From NCBI RefSeq assembly GCF_901482445.1, contig NZ_LR590477.1:1550001-1614000 (forward strand): a stretch of DNA of 64,000 nt, read 5' to 3'. Origin of the DNA: Neisseria lactamica. Lineage in GTDB: Bacteria > Pseudomonadota > Gammaproteobacteria > Burkholderiales > Neisseriaceae. Below the pieces are notes generated by a model that saw only the letters and a list, made by a program, of their open reading frames with translations, had not been told where the DNA came from and ran no database searches. Below are positions 1-9,089 of the stretch, one piece after another (the stretch's first letter is position 1; each line of letters begins with the position of its first letter). The position numbers and the translations under genes are program-made.

Positions 1-802
1 TTTGCAGGGCGTTTTCGAGCGTGCGGTCGATGTTGGCGGTGTTGTCGAATTTGCCGCCGTCTGAAAGTTCGCTGGCGCGGGTAACGTAGGCGCGGTAGAT
101 TTGTTCGCGCAGTTCGCGGTTGTCGGCGTATTGGATAACGGCGAGGTAGTGCGGCATTTGCAAACCGATTTTGTAGCCTGTTTTGCCTTCGCTTTGCGCG
201 GCGGCGGCAAACATAGCGAGCAAGTCTTCGGGAATGCCGGCAAGCGGTGCGGCATCGTCAAAGTAAATGCCGAACGCGTCGGTCGCGTCTAGGACGTTTT
301 GCGAGAATTTGGCGGAGAGTTGCGCGCCTTCGGTTTGCAGTTTTGCCAGTTCTGCCTGCTGTTCGGGCGGCAGTTCCGCGCCACTCAATACGAAATCGCG
401 CAGGTCGTGGTTGAGCTTGGTTTTTTGTGCGGGGGAGAGGGTGTCGAACTCGGGGGAGTTTTTGATGGTTTTGAAGCGGTTGTACAGCTCGATGTCTTGT
501 CCGATTTCGGTGAAGAAGACGGTGATTTCGGGCATTAGTTCGTTATAGACGGCGCGCAGTTCGGGCGTATCGGTGACGGAGTTGAGGTGCGACACCACGC
601 CCCAAATCCTGCCGACGCGTTCGGTGATGCCGGTCAGACGCTCGACGGTGTTCGCCCAGTCGGTGTGCGTTTGGGCTTTGATGGCGGCGATTTGTTCGCG
701 CGCTTCGGCGATGGCGGTTTGGACGGCGGGTTTGATGTCTTCGGTTTTGATTTGGTCGAAACGGGGTTCTTCGCCCAAGTGGAGCAGTGCGTTATCGGTC
801 AT
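1..802 (-). CDS. prlC: Oligopeptidase A, N-terminal part (runs off the window)
   Basis: Cytoplasmic zinc metallopeptidase of the M3 (thimet oligopeptidase) family that degrades short peptides and cleaved signal peptides. Reading the minus strand from the ATG at 802 gives an open frame of 267 codons to the window edge, beginning MTDNALLHLGEEPRFD and continuing with the helical N-terminal domain (IKPAVQTAIAEAREQIAAI). The catalytic HExxH motif would lie in the missing C-terminal half, so the assignment rests on the N-terminal similarity as I recall the family. An uptake-sequence hairpin lies just upstream and separates it from the preceding mscS-like gene on the same strand. Confidence 0.85.
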   Translation of the reverse strand, partial: MTDNALLHLGEEPRFDQIKTEDIKPAVQTAIAEAREQIAAIKAQTHTDWANTVERLTGITERVGRIWGVVSHLNSVTDTPELRAVYNELMPEITVFFTEIGQDIELYNRFKTIKNSPEFDTLSPAQKTKLNHDLRDFVLSGAELPPEQQAELAKLQTEGAQLSAKFSQNVLDATDAFGIYFDDAAPLAGIPEDLLAMFAAAAQSEGKTGYKIGLQMPHYLAVIQYADNRELREQIYRAYVTRASELSDGGKFDNTANIDRTLENALQ

Positions 803-828
803 AAGATGGGTTTCCTTTGTGTGTTGTG

Positions 829-863
829 CTTCAGACGGCATATCGGCGGCACGCCGTCTGAAG
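829..863 (-). terminator. Inverted DNA uptake sequence pair, likely terminator
   Basis: TTCAGACGGC and GCCGTCTGAA face each other around a 13-base loop, downstream of the mscS-like gene. Such pairs commonly serve as rho-independent terminators in Neisseria. No strong T-run follows on the minus strand, so termination strength is uncertain. Confidence 0.55.
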
Positions 864-889
864 CCGGAAATGGGGCCGGCCGGGGAAAG

Positions 890-1762
890 TTAAAGTGTTT
901 CGGAGCCGGCGGGATGGTTTAACAGGCGGTATTGTACGCGCAAAAATTCGTCCATAACCGCCTGTTGGATTTCCAGCCGCTTTGAAACGGGGGAGGCGAA
1001 GCGGACGATGATGCGGTATGCCTTGTCGTCGTACGGCACGCGGGTAACGCGCGGTCTGGCGGCGGGCGTGATAAACAGTTTTTCCGCCTGCACGTTTTCC
1101 AAATGCCGTTGGATGGCGGGGATGTAGGGCGCGCACAAGGGCTCGAGTACGGCTTTCAGACGGCATACGGCCTCATCCGAATCCAAATGGATGGGGACGG
1201 GGATTTCGACCGTATGGATGACGTAGTCGCCCAAAATATTGTCGCGGCGCACGGGGTGGCTCAACAACAGGCTGTTGGGGAAAGAAACGGTGGTTCCCGC
1301 AAGCTGTCCGACCAAGGGGTTCGGGCCGACCTGCATCATCAGCGTGTTCAACAGGTTGATGTCGACCACGCGCCCGCGCAGGCCGTTGATTTCGATATAG
1401 TCGCCGACCGAGTATTGCTGGGTGGCAGACCTTAAAATACTGCCCGACAAACACATAATCAGTTCCTTTGTCGCCACGACGACCGCCGCCGCCACCGCAA
1501 ACATCGACAAAGCCAGCGTTTGAATTTGCGCCGACCAGATAAATGCCAGCGAAAACAGCACCAAAAGCAGCGTTACATTGCGGCTGGCAACCAAAAACCG
1601 CCGCTTGCTTTCGATGCCGAAATCCGGATGCCGTCTGAAGTGGATATTCAACAGAAGGGCGCGCGCCAGCAGCAAAGCCGCAACCGCCGCCACGGATTCG
1701 GCCGCCTCCGCACGTATCGGGACGGCATCGAGCCAAGTATTCAGAAGATTCCATATTTCCAT
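890..1762 (-). CDS. MscS-family small-conductance mechanosensitive channel
   Basis: 290-residue inner-membrane protein. Three hydrophobic segments occupy roughly residues 18-125, the last an Ala/Val/Gly-rich pore helix (FAVAAAVVVATKELIMCLSGS). It runs straight into the beta domain signature of MscS proteins (YSVGDYIEINGLRGRVVDINLLNTLM), followed by the cytosolic domain with SFPNSLLL. Channels of this family open under membrane tension and release solutes during hypo-osmotic shock. The gene stands between prlC and gyrB and is divergent from gyrB. Family assignment is firm; physiological role is inferred. Confidence 0.85.
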   Translation of the reverse strand: MEIWNLLNTWLDAVPIRAEAAESVAAVAALLLARALLLNIHFRRHPDFGIESKRRFLVASRNVTLLLVLFSLAFIWSAQIQTLALSMFAVAAAVVVATKELIMCLSGSILRSATQQYSVGDYIEINGLRGRVVDINLLNTLMMQVGPNPLVGQLAGTTVSFPNSLLLSHPVRRDNILGDYVIHTVEIPVPIHLDSDEAVCRLKAVLEPLCAPYIPAIQRHLENVQAEKLFITPAARPRVTRVPYDDKAYRIIVRFASPVSKRLEIQQAVMDEFLRVQYRLLNHPAGSETL

Positions 1763-1927
1763 TTCCGCACCCTGTCCGAAAAATATAGGACGTAGATTTT
1801 AGTGGCAAAAAAACGCTTTTGCCACTTGGCGGGCAAATCCCGCGCCCGTACCGGCCGCCAATGCTCCGCCCGCCCTTTCAGACGGCATCCGGATGCGGAT
1901 AACGCTGAATTAGGCGGCAAAATCGGC

Positions 1928-1933
1928 TATAAT
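1928..1933 (+). promoter_or_regulatory. -10 element of probable gyrB promoter
   Basis: TATAAT about 94 bases upstream of the gyrB ATG in the region divergent from the MscS gene. I see no strong -35 element. The gap also holds one truncated uptake sequence (TTCAGACGGCAT near 1877). Confidence 0.5.
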
Positions 1934-2026
1934 ACACAATTATATACGCCGTCCCGCCCGCTTTTTCCACAAGGTGCGGACTGTTTTGGCGGCATCGCAA
2001 AATCTTTTCAAAATCCGGCAAAAAAT

Positions 2027-4417
2027 ATGACTGAACAAAAACACGAAGAATACGGCGCCGACAGCATCCAGGTGCTCGAAGGCTTGGAAGCGGTACGCAA
2101 ACGCCCCGGCATGTACATCGGCGACACGCAGGACGGCAGCGGCCTGCACCATATGGTGTTTGAAGTATTGGACAACGCCATCGACGAAGCACTCGCCGGA
2201 CATTGCGACAAAATCACCGTTACCATCCACGCCGACCATTCCGTCAGCGTCGCCGACAACGGGCGCGGTATGCCCACCGGCATCCACCCGAAAGAAGGAC
2301 GCTCCGCCGCCGAAGTCATCATGACCGTATTGCACGCAGGCGGCAAGTTCGACAACAACAGCTACAAAATCTCCGGCGGCCTGCACGGCGTGGGCGTGTC
2401 CGTCGTCAACGCGCTGTCCGACTGGGTTACGCTGACCATCTACCGCGACGGCAAAGAACACTTCGTCCGCTTCGTGCGCGGCGAAACCGAAGAGCCGTTG
2501 AAAGTGGTCGGCGATTCCGACAAGAGAGGCACGACCGTACGCTTCCTCGCCGGCACGGAAACCTTCGGCAATATCGAATACAGTTTCGACATCCTCGCCA
2601 AACGCATCCGCGAACTTTCCTTCCTCAACAACGGCGTGGACATCGAATTGACCGACGAACGCGACGGCAAACACGAAAGTTTCGCCCTTTCCGGCGGCGT
2701 GGCGGGTTTCGTGCAATACATGAACCGCAAAAAAACGCCCTTGCACGAAAAAATCTTCTACGCATTCGGCGAAAAAGACGGAATGAGCGTCGAATGCGCG
2801 ATGCAGTGGAACGACAGCTATCAGGAAAGTGTGCAGTGTTTCACCAACAACATCCCCCAGCGCGACGGCGGTACGCACCTGACCGCGCTGCGCCAAGTGA
2901 TGACGCGCACCATCAACAGCTACATCGAAGCCAACGAAGTCGCCAAAAAAGCCAAAGTGGAAACCGCCGGCGACGATATGCGCGAAGGTTTGACCTGCGT
3001 GTTGTCCGTCAAACTGCCCGACCCAAAATTCTCATCCCAAACCAAAGACAAACTGGTTTCCGGCGAAATCGGCCCCGTCGTCAACGAAGTCATCAGCCAA
3101 GCCTTGACCGACTTCCTCGAAGAAAACCCGACCGAAGCCAAAATCATCACCGGCAAAATCGTCGATGCCGCGCGCGCGCGCGAAGCCGCCCGCAAAGCTC
3201 GAGAAATCACCCGCCGCAAAGGCGTGATGGACGGCTTGGGGCTCCCCGGAAAACTCGCCGACTGCCAAGAAAAAGATCCTGCCTTGTCAGAACTTTATCT
3301 GGTCGAGGGCGATTCCGCAGGCGGTTCCGCCATGCAGGGGCGCGACCGCAAATTCCAAGCGATTTTGCCGCTTAAGGGCAAGATTTTGAACGTTGAAAAG
3401 GCGCGCTTTGAAAAAATGCTCGCCAGTCAGGAAGTCGCCGCTTTGATTACTGCGTTGGGTGCAGGTATCGGCAAGGAAGAATTCAATGCCGAGAAGCTGC
3501 GTTACCACCGCATCATCATTATGACCGATGCCGACGTGGACGGCGCGCACATCCGCACCCTGCTTTTAACCTTCTTCTACCGCCAAATGCCCGAACTGGT
3601 CGAGCGCGGCTACATCTATATCGCCCAGCCGCCTTTGTATAAAGCGAAATACGGCAAACAGGAACGTTACCTCAAGGACGAGTTGGAAAAAGACCAATGG
3701 CTGCTCGGACTCGCCTTGGAAAAAGCCAAAATCGTTTCAGACGGCAAAGTGCTGGAGGGGAAAGATTTGGAAGATGCCGCCAAGCAGTTCCTGCTGGCAA
3801 AAACCGTTATCGGACAGGAAAGCCGCATCATCGATGACTTGGTGCTCAAGGCGATGCTGTATGCCGAACCGGTCGATTTGTCTTCGGCAGAAAGCACAGA
3901 CCGCGCCATTGCCGATCTTTCCGCCTTGTTGGACGAAAAAGAAGTGGTGTTGGAACGCGTGGAAGGACACGAAGGCAACCGCTTCATCAAAATCACGCGC
4001 AAGCTGCACGGCAATGTGATGACCAGCTACCTCGAATCCAAATTCCTCAACAGCAAAGCCTATCAGACCATTGTTCAGACGGCCGCCGTGCTGAAAGGTT
4101 TGGTTGCCGCCGGTTCGACCCTGTTTAAGGGCGAAACCGAATATCCTGTCGGCAGCTTTGAAGAAGCGTTGGACATCCTGTTGCAAAACGTGCAAAAAGG
4201 TATGGGCATCCAGCGGTATAAAGGTTTGGGCGAAATGAACCCCGAACAGCTTTGGGAAACCACGATGGATCCGTCCGTGCGCCGCCTGTTGAAAGTGCAC
4301 GTCGAAGATGCCATTGCCGCCGACGAAGTGTTCGTTACGCTGATGGGCGACGAGGTCGAGCCGCGCCGCGCCTTTATCGAGAACAATGCGCTGATTGCCC
4401 AAAATATCGACGCATAA
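2027..4417 (+). CDS. gyrB: DNA gyrase subunit B
   Basis: 796-residue ATPase subunit of DNA gyrase; with GyrA it introduces negative supercoils. The chosen ATG at 2027 gives MTEQKHEEYGADSIQVLEGL, the usual N terminus; the open frame extends 75 codons further upstream but without family similarity. Visible signatures are the GHKL ATPase pocket (VLDNAIDEAL, DNGRGMPTGIHP, GGLHGVGVSVVNAL), the Toprim metal-binding EGDSAGGSA and DADVDGAHIRTLLLTFF, and the C-terminal QRYKGLGEMNPEQLWETTMDP. Length matches the family. It is followed by a classical hairpin terminator and then sdaA. Confidence 0.98.
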   Translation: MTEQKHEEYGADSIQVLEGLEAVRKRPGMYIGDTQDGSGLHHMVFEVLDNAIDEALAGHCDKITVTIHADHSVSVADNGRGMPTGIHPKEGRSAAEVIMTVLHAGGKFDNNSYKISGGLHGVGVSVVNALSDWVTLTIYRDGKEHFVRFVRGETEEPLKVVGDSDKRGTTVRFLAGTETFGNIEYSFDILAKRIRELSFLNNGVDIELTDERDGKHESFALSGGVAGFVQYMNRKKTPLHEKIFYAFGEKDGMSVECAMQWNDSYQESVQCFTNNIPQRDGGTHLTALRQVMTRTINSYIEANEVAKKAKVETAGDDMREGLTCVLSVKLPDPKFSSQTKDKLVSGEIGPVVNEVISQALTDFLEENPTEAKIITGKIVDAARAREAARKAREITRRKGVMDGLGLPGKLADCQEKDPALSELYLVEGDSAGGSAMQGRDRKFQAILPLKGKILNVEKARFEKMLASQEVAALITALGAGIGKEEFNAEKLRYHRIIIMTDADVDGAHIRTLLLTFFYRQMPELVERGYIYIAQPPLYKAKYGKQERYLKDELEKDQWLLGLALEKAKIVSDGKVLEGKDLEDAAKQFLLAKTVIGQESRIIDDLVLKAMLYAEPVDLSSAESTDRAIADLSALLDEKEVVLERVEGHEGNRFIKITRKLHGNVMTSYLESKFLNSKAYQTIVQTAAVLKGLVAAGSTLFKGETEYPVGSFEEALDILLQNVQKGMGIQRYKGLGEMNPEQLWETTMDPSVRRLLKVHVEDAIAADEVFVTLMGDEVEPRRAFIENNALIAQNIDA

Positions 4418-4426
4418 GTCAAAATG

Positions 4427-4463
4427 AAAAAAGGAGACGGGCATCGTGCCGCGTCTCCTTTTT
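4427..4463 (+). terminator. Rho-independent terminator after gyrB
   Basis: A-run, GGAGACG stem, 12-base loop, CGTCTCC and T-run immediately after the gyrB stop. It is one of the few strong terminators here that is not built from uptake sequences. Confidence 0.85.
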
Positions 4464-4512
4464 GGTTGGTCAAACGGAACCTGTGCCGTCTGAAAAACCG
4501 TCGGAGCAAAAT

Positions 4513-5898
4513 ATGATCAGCATTTTCGATATTTTCAAAATCGGCATCGGCCCTTCCAGTTCGCATACGGTCGGCCCGATGAAGGCAGCCGCCGCCTTTG
4601 CCGCAGACTTAGACGCGCAAACCGCCCGCATCGCCATCGACATTTACGGCTCGCTTGCCCTGACCGGATACGGACACGGTACGTTTGACGCGCTGATGCT
4701 CGGTTTGGAAGGCAGTCTGCCGCACGATATTCCGCTTGCAGACATTCCCGACCGCCTCGAGCGCATCCGCACGCGGCACATCCTCCGCCTCAACGGACAA
4801 GAAATCCGCTTCATCCCCGACCGCGACCTGAACATACGCGGCAATCAAGTGCTGCCCAAACACCCCAACGGCCTGCGTTTCACCGCCTATGCTTCAGACG
4901 GGGCAGTCTTGAAGGAGCAGGTTTATTATTCGGTCGGCGGCGGGTTTGTCGTTACCGAAGAAGATTTTGACCGGCAGTCGGAAACAGAAAAAGCCGTTCC
5001 CTATCCCTATACCAGTTGCGCCGAGCTGCTTGCTCAATGCCGTCTGAACCGGCTCGACATCTCCGAAGTCGTGTTGGCAAACGAAGCCGCGCTTGCCGGA
5101 TGCGGCGAAGCCGAAATCCGCCGCCGCGTCGCCGGCGTTGCCGAGGTTATGGAAGGCTGCATCAAACGCGGCTTGGGTGCGGACGGCGAACTGCCCGGCG
5201 GATTGAACGTCCGCCGCCGCGCCCCGCATCTTGCCGCCAAGCTCAAAGTCCTGCGCGAAACCGAAATCGTCAACACCCAGCTCTGGCCGATGGTGTACGC
5301 CATGGCGGTCAACGAAGAAAACGCCGCCGGCGGCCGCGTCGTTACCGCGCCAACCAACGGGGCGGCAGGCATCATTCCCGCCGTATTGCACTATTTCCGC
5401 AAGTTCAACCCCCACGCCACACAGGAGCGCGTCGAAAACTTCCTGCTCACCGCCGGCGCAATCGGCATCCTCTACAAAACCAACGCCTCCATTTCCGGTG
5501 CGGATGTCGGCTGTCAGGGCGAAGTCGGCGTAGCCTGTTCGATGGCGGCGGGCGCATACGCCGAAGTCATTGGCGGCACGCCCAAACAAGTGGAAAACGC
5601 CGCTGAAATGGCGATGGAACACCATTTGGGGCTGACTTGCGACCCCGTCGGCGGGCTGGTGCAAATCCCCTGTATCGAACGCAACGGCATCGCCGCCGAA
5701 AAAGCCCTCAAACTCGGCACGCTCGCGCTCTTGGAAGACGGCACGGACAAAAAAGTCTCGCTCGACGAAGTCATCCGAACCATGCTGCAGACCGGCCGGG
5801 ATATGAAGGCGACCTACAAAGAAACCTCGCTTGCCGGACTCGCCGCCACGCTCCGGAAAAAAGCCGTCCCCGTATCCGTGCGCGTGGTCGAGTGCTGA
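4513..5898 (+). CDS. sdaA: L-serine dehydratase (iron-sulfur type)
   Basis: 461-residue single-chain L-serine ammonia-lyase, converting serine to pyruvate and ammonia with a [4Fe-4S] cluster. The start at 4513 (MISIFDIFKIGIGPSSSHTVGPM) gives the typical beginning; the SSSHTVGP motif is diagnostic. The alpha domain shows APTNGAAGIIPAVL, ISGADVGCQGEVGVACSMAAG and CDPVGGLVQIPC, whose cysteines are the expected cluster ligands. It links amino-acid catabolism to pyruvate and stands alone between gyrB and the restriction-modification cluster. Confidence 0.95.
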   Translation: MISIFDIFKIGIGPSSSHTVGPMKAAAAFAADLDAQTARIAIDIYGSLALTGYGHGTFDALMLGLEGSLPHDIPLADIPDRLERIRTRHILRLNGQEIRFIPDRDLNIRGNQVLPKHPNGLRFTAYASDGAVLKEQVYYSVGGGFVVTEEDFDRQSETEKAVPYPYTSCAELLAQCRLNRLDISEVVLANEAALAGCGEAEIRRRVAGVAEVMEGCIKRGLGADGELPGGLNVRRRAPHLAAKLKVLRETEIVNTQLWPMVYAMAVNEENAAGGRVVTAPTNGAAGIIPAVLHYFRKFNPHATQERVENFLLTAGAIGILYKTNASISGADVGCQGEVGVACSMAAGAYAEVIGGTPKQVENAAEMAMEHHLGLTCDPVGGLVQIPCIERNGIAAEKALKLGTLALLEDGTDKKVSLDEVIRTMLQTGRDMKATYKETSLAGLAATLRKKAVPVSVRVVEC

Positions 5899-5916
5899 GG
5901 ATGGACAGAAACGGAA

Positions 5917-5944
5917 ATGCCGTCTGAAAACCTTCAGACGGCAT
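5917..5944. terminator. Inverted uptake-sequence pair between sdaA and the methyltransferase gene
   Basis: Full 12-mer ATGCCGTCTGAA at 5917-5928 and its reverse complement at 5933-5944 with a 4-base loop. It can serve both convergent genes (sdaA plus strand, C5 methyltransferase minus strand) as terminator. Confidence 0.75.
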
Positions 5945-5977
5945 CGGCAAGGATGCGGCCGTATCCCCTTACCGCCC

Positions 5978-6919
5978 CTATACTTTCCGGTCAGATACGG
6001 CGGACAATGCCGCCTTCATCTGTTCGGCAATTGCACGAATAACGGGAACACATACGGAATTGCCGAATTGGCGGTAAGCCTGCGCGTCCGACACCGGAAT
6101 TTGGAAACTGTCGGGAAAACCCTGTAAACGGGCGGCTTCGCGAGGCGTGATTTTGCGCGGGTTTTTGCCCGGCTGTTCGATCAGGATTTCACTGCCGTCT
6201 TTGTAATAACGTGCGGAAATAGTATTGGTATAAGCTGATTCGGCATTAAACAGACCGTAACCGAAACCTTTCCCTGCCGCACGATTTTCAGCCTTCCTGC
6301 GTTGGTATCCCTGCCAAAGTTTGTCTGAAATGGTGTATTTTTCGTCCGGATATGCTTCCAAAATATCACCGACCGCTGTTGCCTGCCCGATAGGTTGGGG
6401 AAAACGGAAATCCACATCGTGGTTGAGGAATCCGACCAAATAAATCCGTTCCCGGTTTTGCGGTATGCCGAAATCGCGCGCTTTCAATACTTCCGTATAA
6501 ACTTTATAACCGGCCTGTTGAAGGTGTGCCAAAATCACTTGCAGGGTTCTTCCCTTGTCGTGTCCTTTCAACTGTTTGACGTTTTCCAGTAAAAACGCCT
6601 GAGGTTTTTTGGCCAGCAGGATGCGCTCGATGTCGAAAAACAGCGTACCGCGCGTATCGGCAAAACCTTTCTTCAGACCAGCTTGGGAAAAGGGCTGGCA
6701 GGGGAAGCCTGCCAATAAAATGTCGTGGTCGGGAATATCGGCAACATCTGTCTGCGTGATGTCGCCACAGACGGTTTCGCCGCCGTGGTTGGCTTGATAA
6801 GTTTGAACGGCGTATTTGTCTATTTCCGACGAAAATACGCACCGCACATCATCAAAAGCCTGCTCGAAGCCTAAGCGTATGCCGCCGATGCCCGCAAACA
6901 AGTCGATAATTTTAAACAT
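5978..6919 (-). CDS. C5-cytosine DNA methyltransferase (type II modification enzyme)
   Basis: 313 residues, with the conserved order of C5-methyltransferase motifs: motif I DLFAGIGGIRLGFEQAF near the N terminus, catalytic motif IV GFPCQPFSQAG (nucleophile Cys), motif VI ENVKQL, motif VIII QNRERIYLVGF, and motifs IX-X (TPREAARLQGFPDSF, FGNSVCVPVI). It transfers methyl groups to cytosine of an unknown target sequence. It is the last gene of a minus-strand cluster and starts immediately after the stop of the truncated endonuclease gene. AT-richer codon use than its neighbours suggests transfer. The short target-recognition region (about residues 180-260) does not let me name the specificity. Confidence 0.92.
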   Translation of the reverse strand: MFKIIDLFAGIGGIRLGFEQAFDDVRCVFSSEIDKYAVQTYQANHGGETVCGDITQTDVADIPDHDILLAGFPCQPFSQAGLKKGFADTRGTLFFDIERILLAKKPQAFLLENVKQLKGHDKGRTLQVILAHLQQAGYKVYTEVLKARDFGIPQNRERIYLVGFLNHDVDFRFPQPIGQATAVGDILEAYPDEKYTISDKLWQGYQRRKAENRAAGKGFGYGLFNAESAYTNTISARYYKDGSEILIEQPGKNPRKITPREAARLQGFPDSFQIPVSDAQAYRQFGNSVCVPVIRAIAEQMKAALSAVSDRKV

Positions 6920-7318
6920 TTACTTTTTCCAATACTTCATAACGTTTGGAATTTCTTCCAAAAAATAGCTTTCAAAATCAATAACGCTGCGTTTATCTTT
7001 TAAGTGCGGCTGCTTTTTAATGTTTTGCGGGACAACCAACACGATGTTGTGGTTATTCATTTGAATCACTTTGTTTTCGGAAATATCGTCATCCACCGTC
7101 AGCAGGTAGATATTGGGAACATTGGAGCGGCTGACTTCTTCTACAACCTCCCGCCGGCGCTCGCGCAGTGTAGTTTTCATTGTGCCGATAACGGTTTTGT
7201 CGCGGCGTTCGTTGAAGGCATCAATGCCGGGTAAAATGGAATCGACCAATTTTCCCAAGCCCAATTTGGCAAATACTTCTTTGCCGACCTGAGATTGCGA
7301 ATCAAACGGATAACCCAA
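6920..7318 (-). CDS. EcoRII-C-like type II restriction endonuclease, probably N-terminally truncated
   Basis: The 132 residues from a TTG at 7318 contain a segment like the C-terminal catalytic part of EcoRII-type enzymes (VIGTMKTTLRERRREVVEEV, then IYLLTVDDDIS and HNIVLVVPQNIKK), as I recall that family. The same frame stays open upstream to 7438 (reading about 40 more codons such as FASEGIVYFLYEYLG), overlapping the end of the adenine methyltransferase gene, but has no ATG. Relatives are much longer, so this looks like the 3' remnant of a gene whose 5' part was replaced. Its neighbour downstream is a C5 methyltransferase, a natural partner for an EcoRII-like enzyme. Probably inactive. Confidence 0.6.
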   Translation of the reverse strand: MGYPFDSQSQVGKEVFAKLGLGKLVDSILPGIDAFNERRDKTVIGTMKTTLRERRREVVEEVSRSNVPNIYLLTVDDDISENKVIQMNNHNIVLVVPQNIKKQPHLKDKRSVIDFESYFLEEIPNVMKYWKK

Positions 7319-7389
7319 GTATTCGTACAGAAAATAAACAATGCCTTCAGATGCAAACCGGCGTTGTTTGCAGCATCCGGCAAGAATTT

Positions 7390-8394
7390 TTAAAAGGTCT
7401 TTTCTAAAATATGCAGATATTCGAATGTCGAATTTGCCTTATGGTTACGGTTTTCTGTTTTATCTGCCTTAAACCGCCGGTATTCCGTTTGAACCAAATC
7501 ATATTTGCCGAAACGCTCAAAAATCTCCCTTACCTGCCCGACAGACATCAAGCCTTCGTTGTTGTAGCTGAGAAAAATATATTGAAAGTCCGCATCCCTA
7601 ATCAAAGCCTCAAATACCGGAACCACATCCGATTTTGAGCAATATTTCGAGCGGCTATATTCCCTTAAGCCCGTTTTCCCTTTGGGCGTAAAATCATCAT
7701 AAAGCGCGATACTGTTCAACAGATGATAATTCGCACCATATTGGCGGGCGTTATACGGCGGATCTAAGTATAAAATATCGCCTGAAATATTTTTTATTAA
7801 CTGATTCGCATCCGCTTGATAAACTTGGTGTCCGTCACTGCCAATCTCAAACAAAGCAGGTTCGAGCGACAATGGTTTCAATGCCGACTTTTTTAGATTT
7901 TTCAAAAAAGCCCCGTAAACAGATGCCGTATTTGCCACTTTATCCGCACCCTCCAGCAAAGTTGCCAGTAAGAAATAATAAGTATCTTCATCAATGTAGC
8001 GCGTATTTTTCCACTCTTCGATTTGAATCCGGACAGCATCTATTTTTTTACCGTTCTCATCACTGAAATATTGGCGTTCCGAGCCCGAACCCAAACAATA
8101 ATGTTGATAAATCAACCCTTCCCTGGGCGGCAACTGTTCCAACCTTTGCAGAAGTTCGCCCGCTTTAAGAATACTTTGGCAATTGCCGATATAATTTCTA
8201 TTTAAAACATAACTGTAATATTCCATATCGTTCGCAATCACCTGCTTTACATTTGTTTTAAATTTTCTTCCGACAATCCCCGTCCCTGCAAATAAATCAC
8301 AAAATACTTTATCAGACAGCGAATGGCCGGCCACATTGCTTATTTCAGTTTCCAGCCAGTTAGAAAGTTTTAGTTTGGAGCCGATATAATTCAT
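7390..8394 (-). CDS. N6-adenine DNA methyltransferase, D12 class
   Basis: 334 residues with the D12-class layout: MNYIGSKLKLSNWLE at the N terminus (SAM-binding region), FCDLFAGTGIVGRKFK as motif I, and DILYLDPPYNARQYGANYH as catalytic motif IV (DPPY). Such enzymes methylate adenine at N6. The start ATG overlaps the stop of the upstream HNH endonuclease gene (ATGA), so the two are translationally coupled and probably form one system. AT-rich compared with the core genome. Target site cannot be read from sequence; an HphI/NgoVIII-like GGTGA specificity is an inference from the HNH partner. Confidence 0.88.
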   Translation of the reverse strand: MNYIGSKLKLSNWLETEISNVAGHSLSDKVFCDLFAGTGIVGRKFKTNVKQVIANDMEYYSYVLNRNYIGNCQSILKAGELLQRLEQLPPREGLIYQHYCLGSGSERQYFSDENGKKIDAVRIQIEEWKNTRYIDEDTYYFLLATLLEGADKVANTASVYGAFLKNLKKSALKPLSLEPALFEIGSDGHQVYQADANQLIKNISGDILYLDPPYNARQYGANYHLLNSIALYDDFTPKGKTGLREYSRSKYCSKSDVVPVFEALIRDADFQYIFLSYNNEGLMSVGQVREIFERFGKYDLVQTEYRRFKADKTENRNHKANSTFEYLHILEKTF

Positions 8395-9083
8395 CCGTTA
8401 TCTTCTTCATATAATTTCTTAAAAATGTAGTCCGATGTATATTTGGCCGCTTCGGCAGCAATTCTCTTAACACTGGACTTTCGATATTCGACGGGATCGT
8501 ATTGATAACATCCGACACAGCCTAATTCTTCGGAATAATTTTCATCGCCCATATAAAACGCATAGGGATTGCCCGAAATATTTTTAGCGCTCCACCGCTT
8601 GTTCGTCTCTTTACAGGTTTTGCAGATTTGGCGTTTGACATCATTGGCTGCTTTGCAAAGCGGTTGGAAATCTTCTAATTTTTGCGTTTTAATGTCACTG
8701 ACACGATGATTGTTTTTCCTACCGTCTTTATGATCGATTTCAATCTTGGTATTTTCAGATTTTCCATTAACCCCCAACATCACACAATTTCTTGTTTTAA
8801 GCGCGTCTTTGATATCTTTTCGGATATATTGTTTAAAATGCTTTTCTTGATTAAAGCCATTAAGGCGGATTGCATCTATAGAATTGCCGGAAGTAAGGCC
8901 CTTATCGAATTCAACAATATAATCTCTCGCTAATGGAGAATCTTTCCGACACCAGCTTCCCCCATTACCTAATTTCAAATCTTTATATTCCCCGGCAAAT
9001 TCACTTGTCTTAACCCAACGGGAAATACCTTGTTCATTTGGTTTGGCTAATCTTAAAAATAGTTCTGTTTTTGTGATTTTCAT
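8391..9083 (-). CDS. HNH-family type II restriction endonuclease (HphI-like)
   Basis: 230 residues from the ATG at 9083 (a TTG two codons upstream is less likely). The nuclease core is visible: KIEIDHKDGRKNNHRV at about 114-128 (His of HNH), then FQPLCKAANDVKRQICKTC at about 139-157 with the conserved Asn and a CxxC, and a second CxxC (GCVGC) that may complete a zinc site. This pattern matches the HNH subfamily that includes R.HphI. Overlap with the downstream adenine methyltransferase supports a restriction role. Specificity is unproven. Confidence 0.78.
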   Translation of the reverse strand: MKITKTELFLRLAKPNEQGISRWVKTSEFAGEYKDLKLGNGGSWCRKDSPLARDYIVEFDKGLTSGNSIDAIRLNGFNQEKHFKQYIRKDIKDALKTRNCVMLGVNGKSENTKIEIDHKDGRKNNHRVSDIKTQKLEDFQPLCKAANDVKRQICKTCKETNKRWSAKNISGNPYAFYMGDENYSEELGCVGCYQYDPVEYRKSSVKRIAAEAAKYTSDYIFKKLYEEDNG

Positions 9084-9089
9084 ACTCAA

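Noticed and set aside
1802..2026. N-terminal extension of gyrB by 75 codons
   Set aside because: It includes the promoter -10 and an uptake sequence, and has no similarity to GyrB N termini; start set at 2027.
1940..2896. 318-residue open frame antisense to gyrB
   Set aside because: Shadow frame; gyrB motifs are complete on the plus strand.
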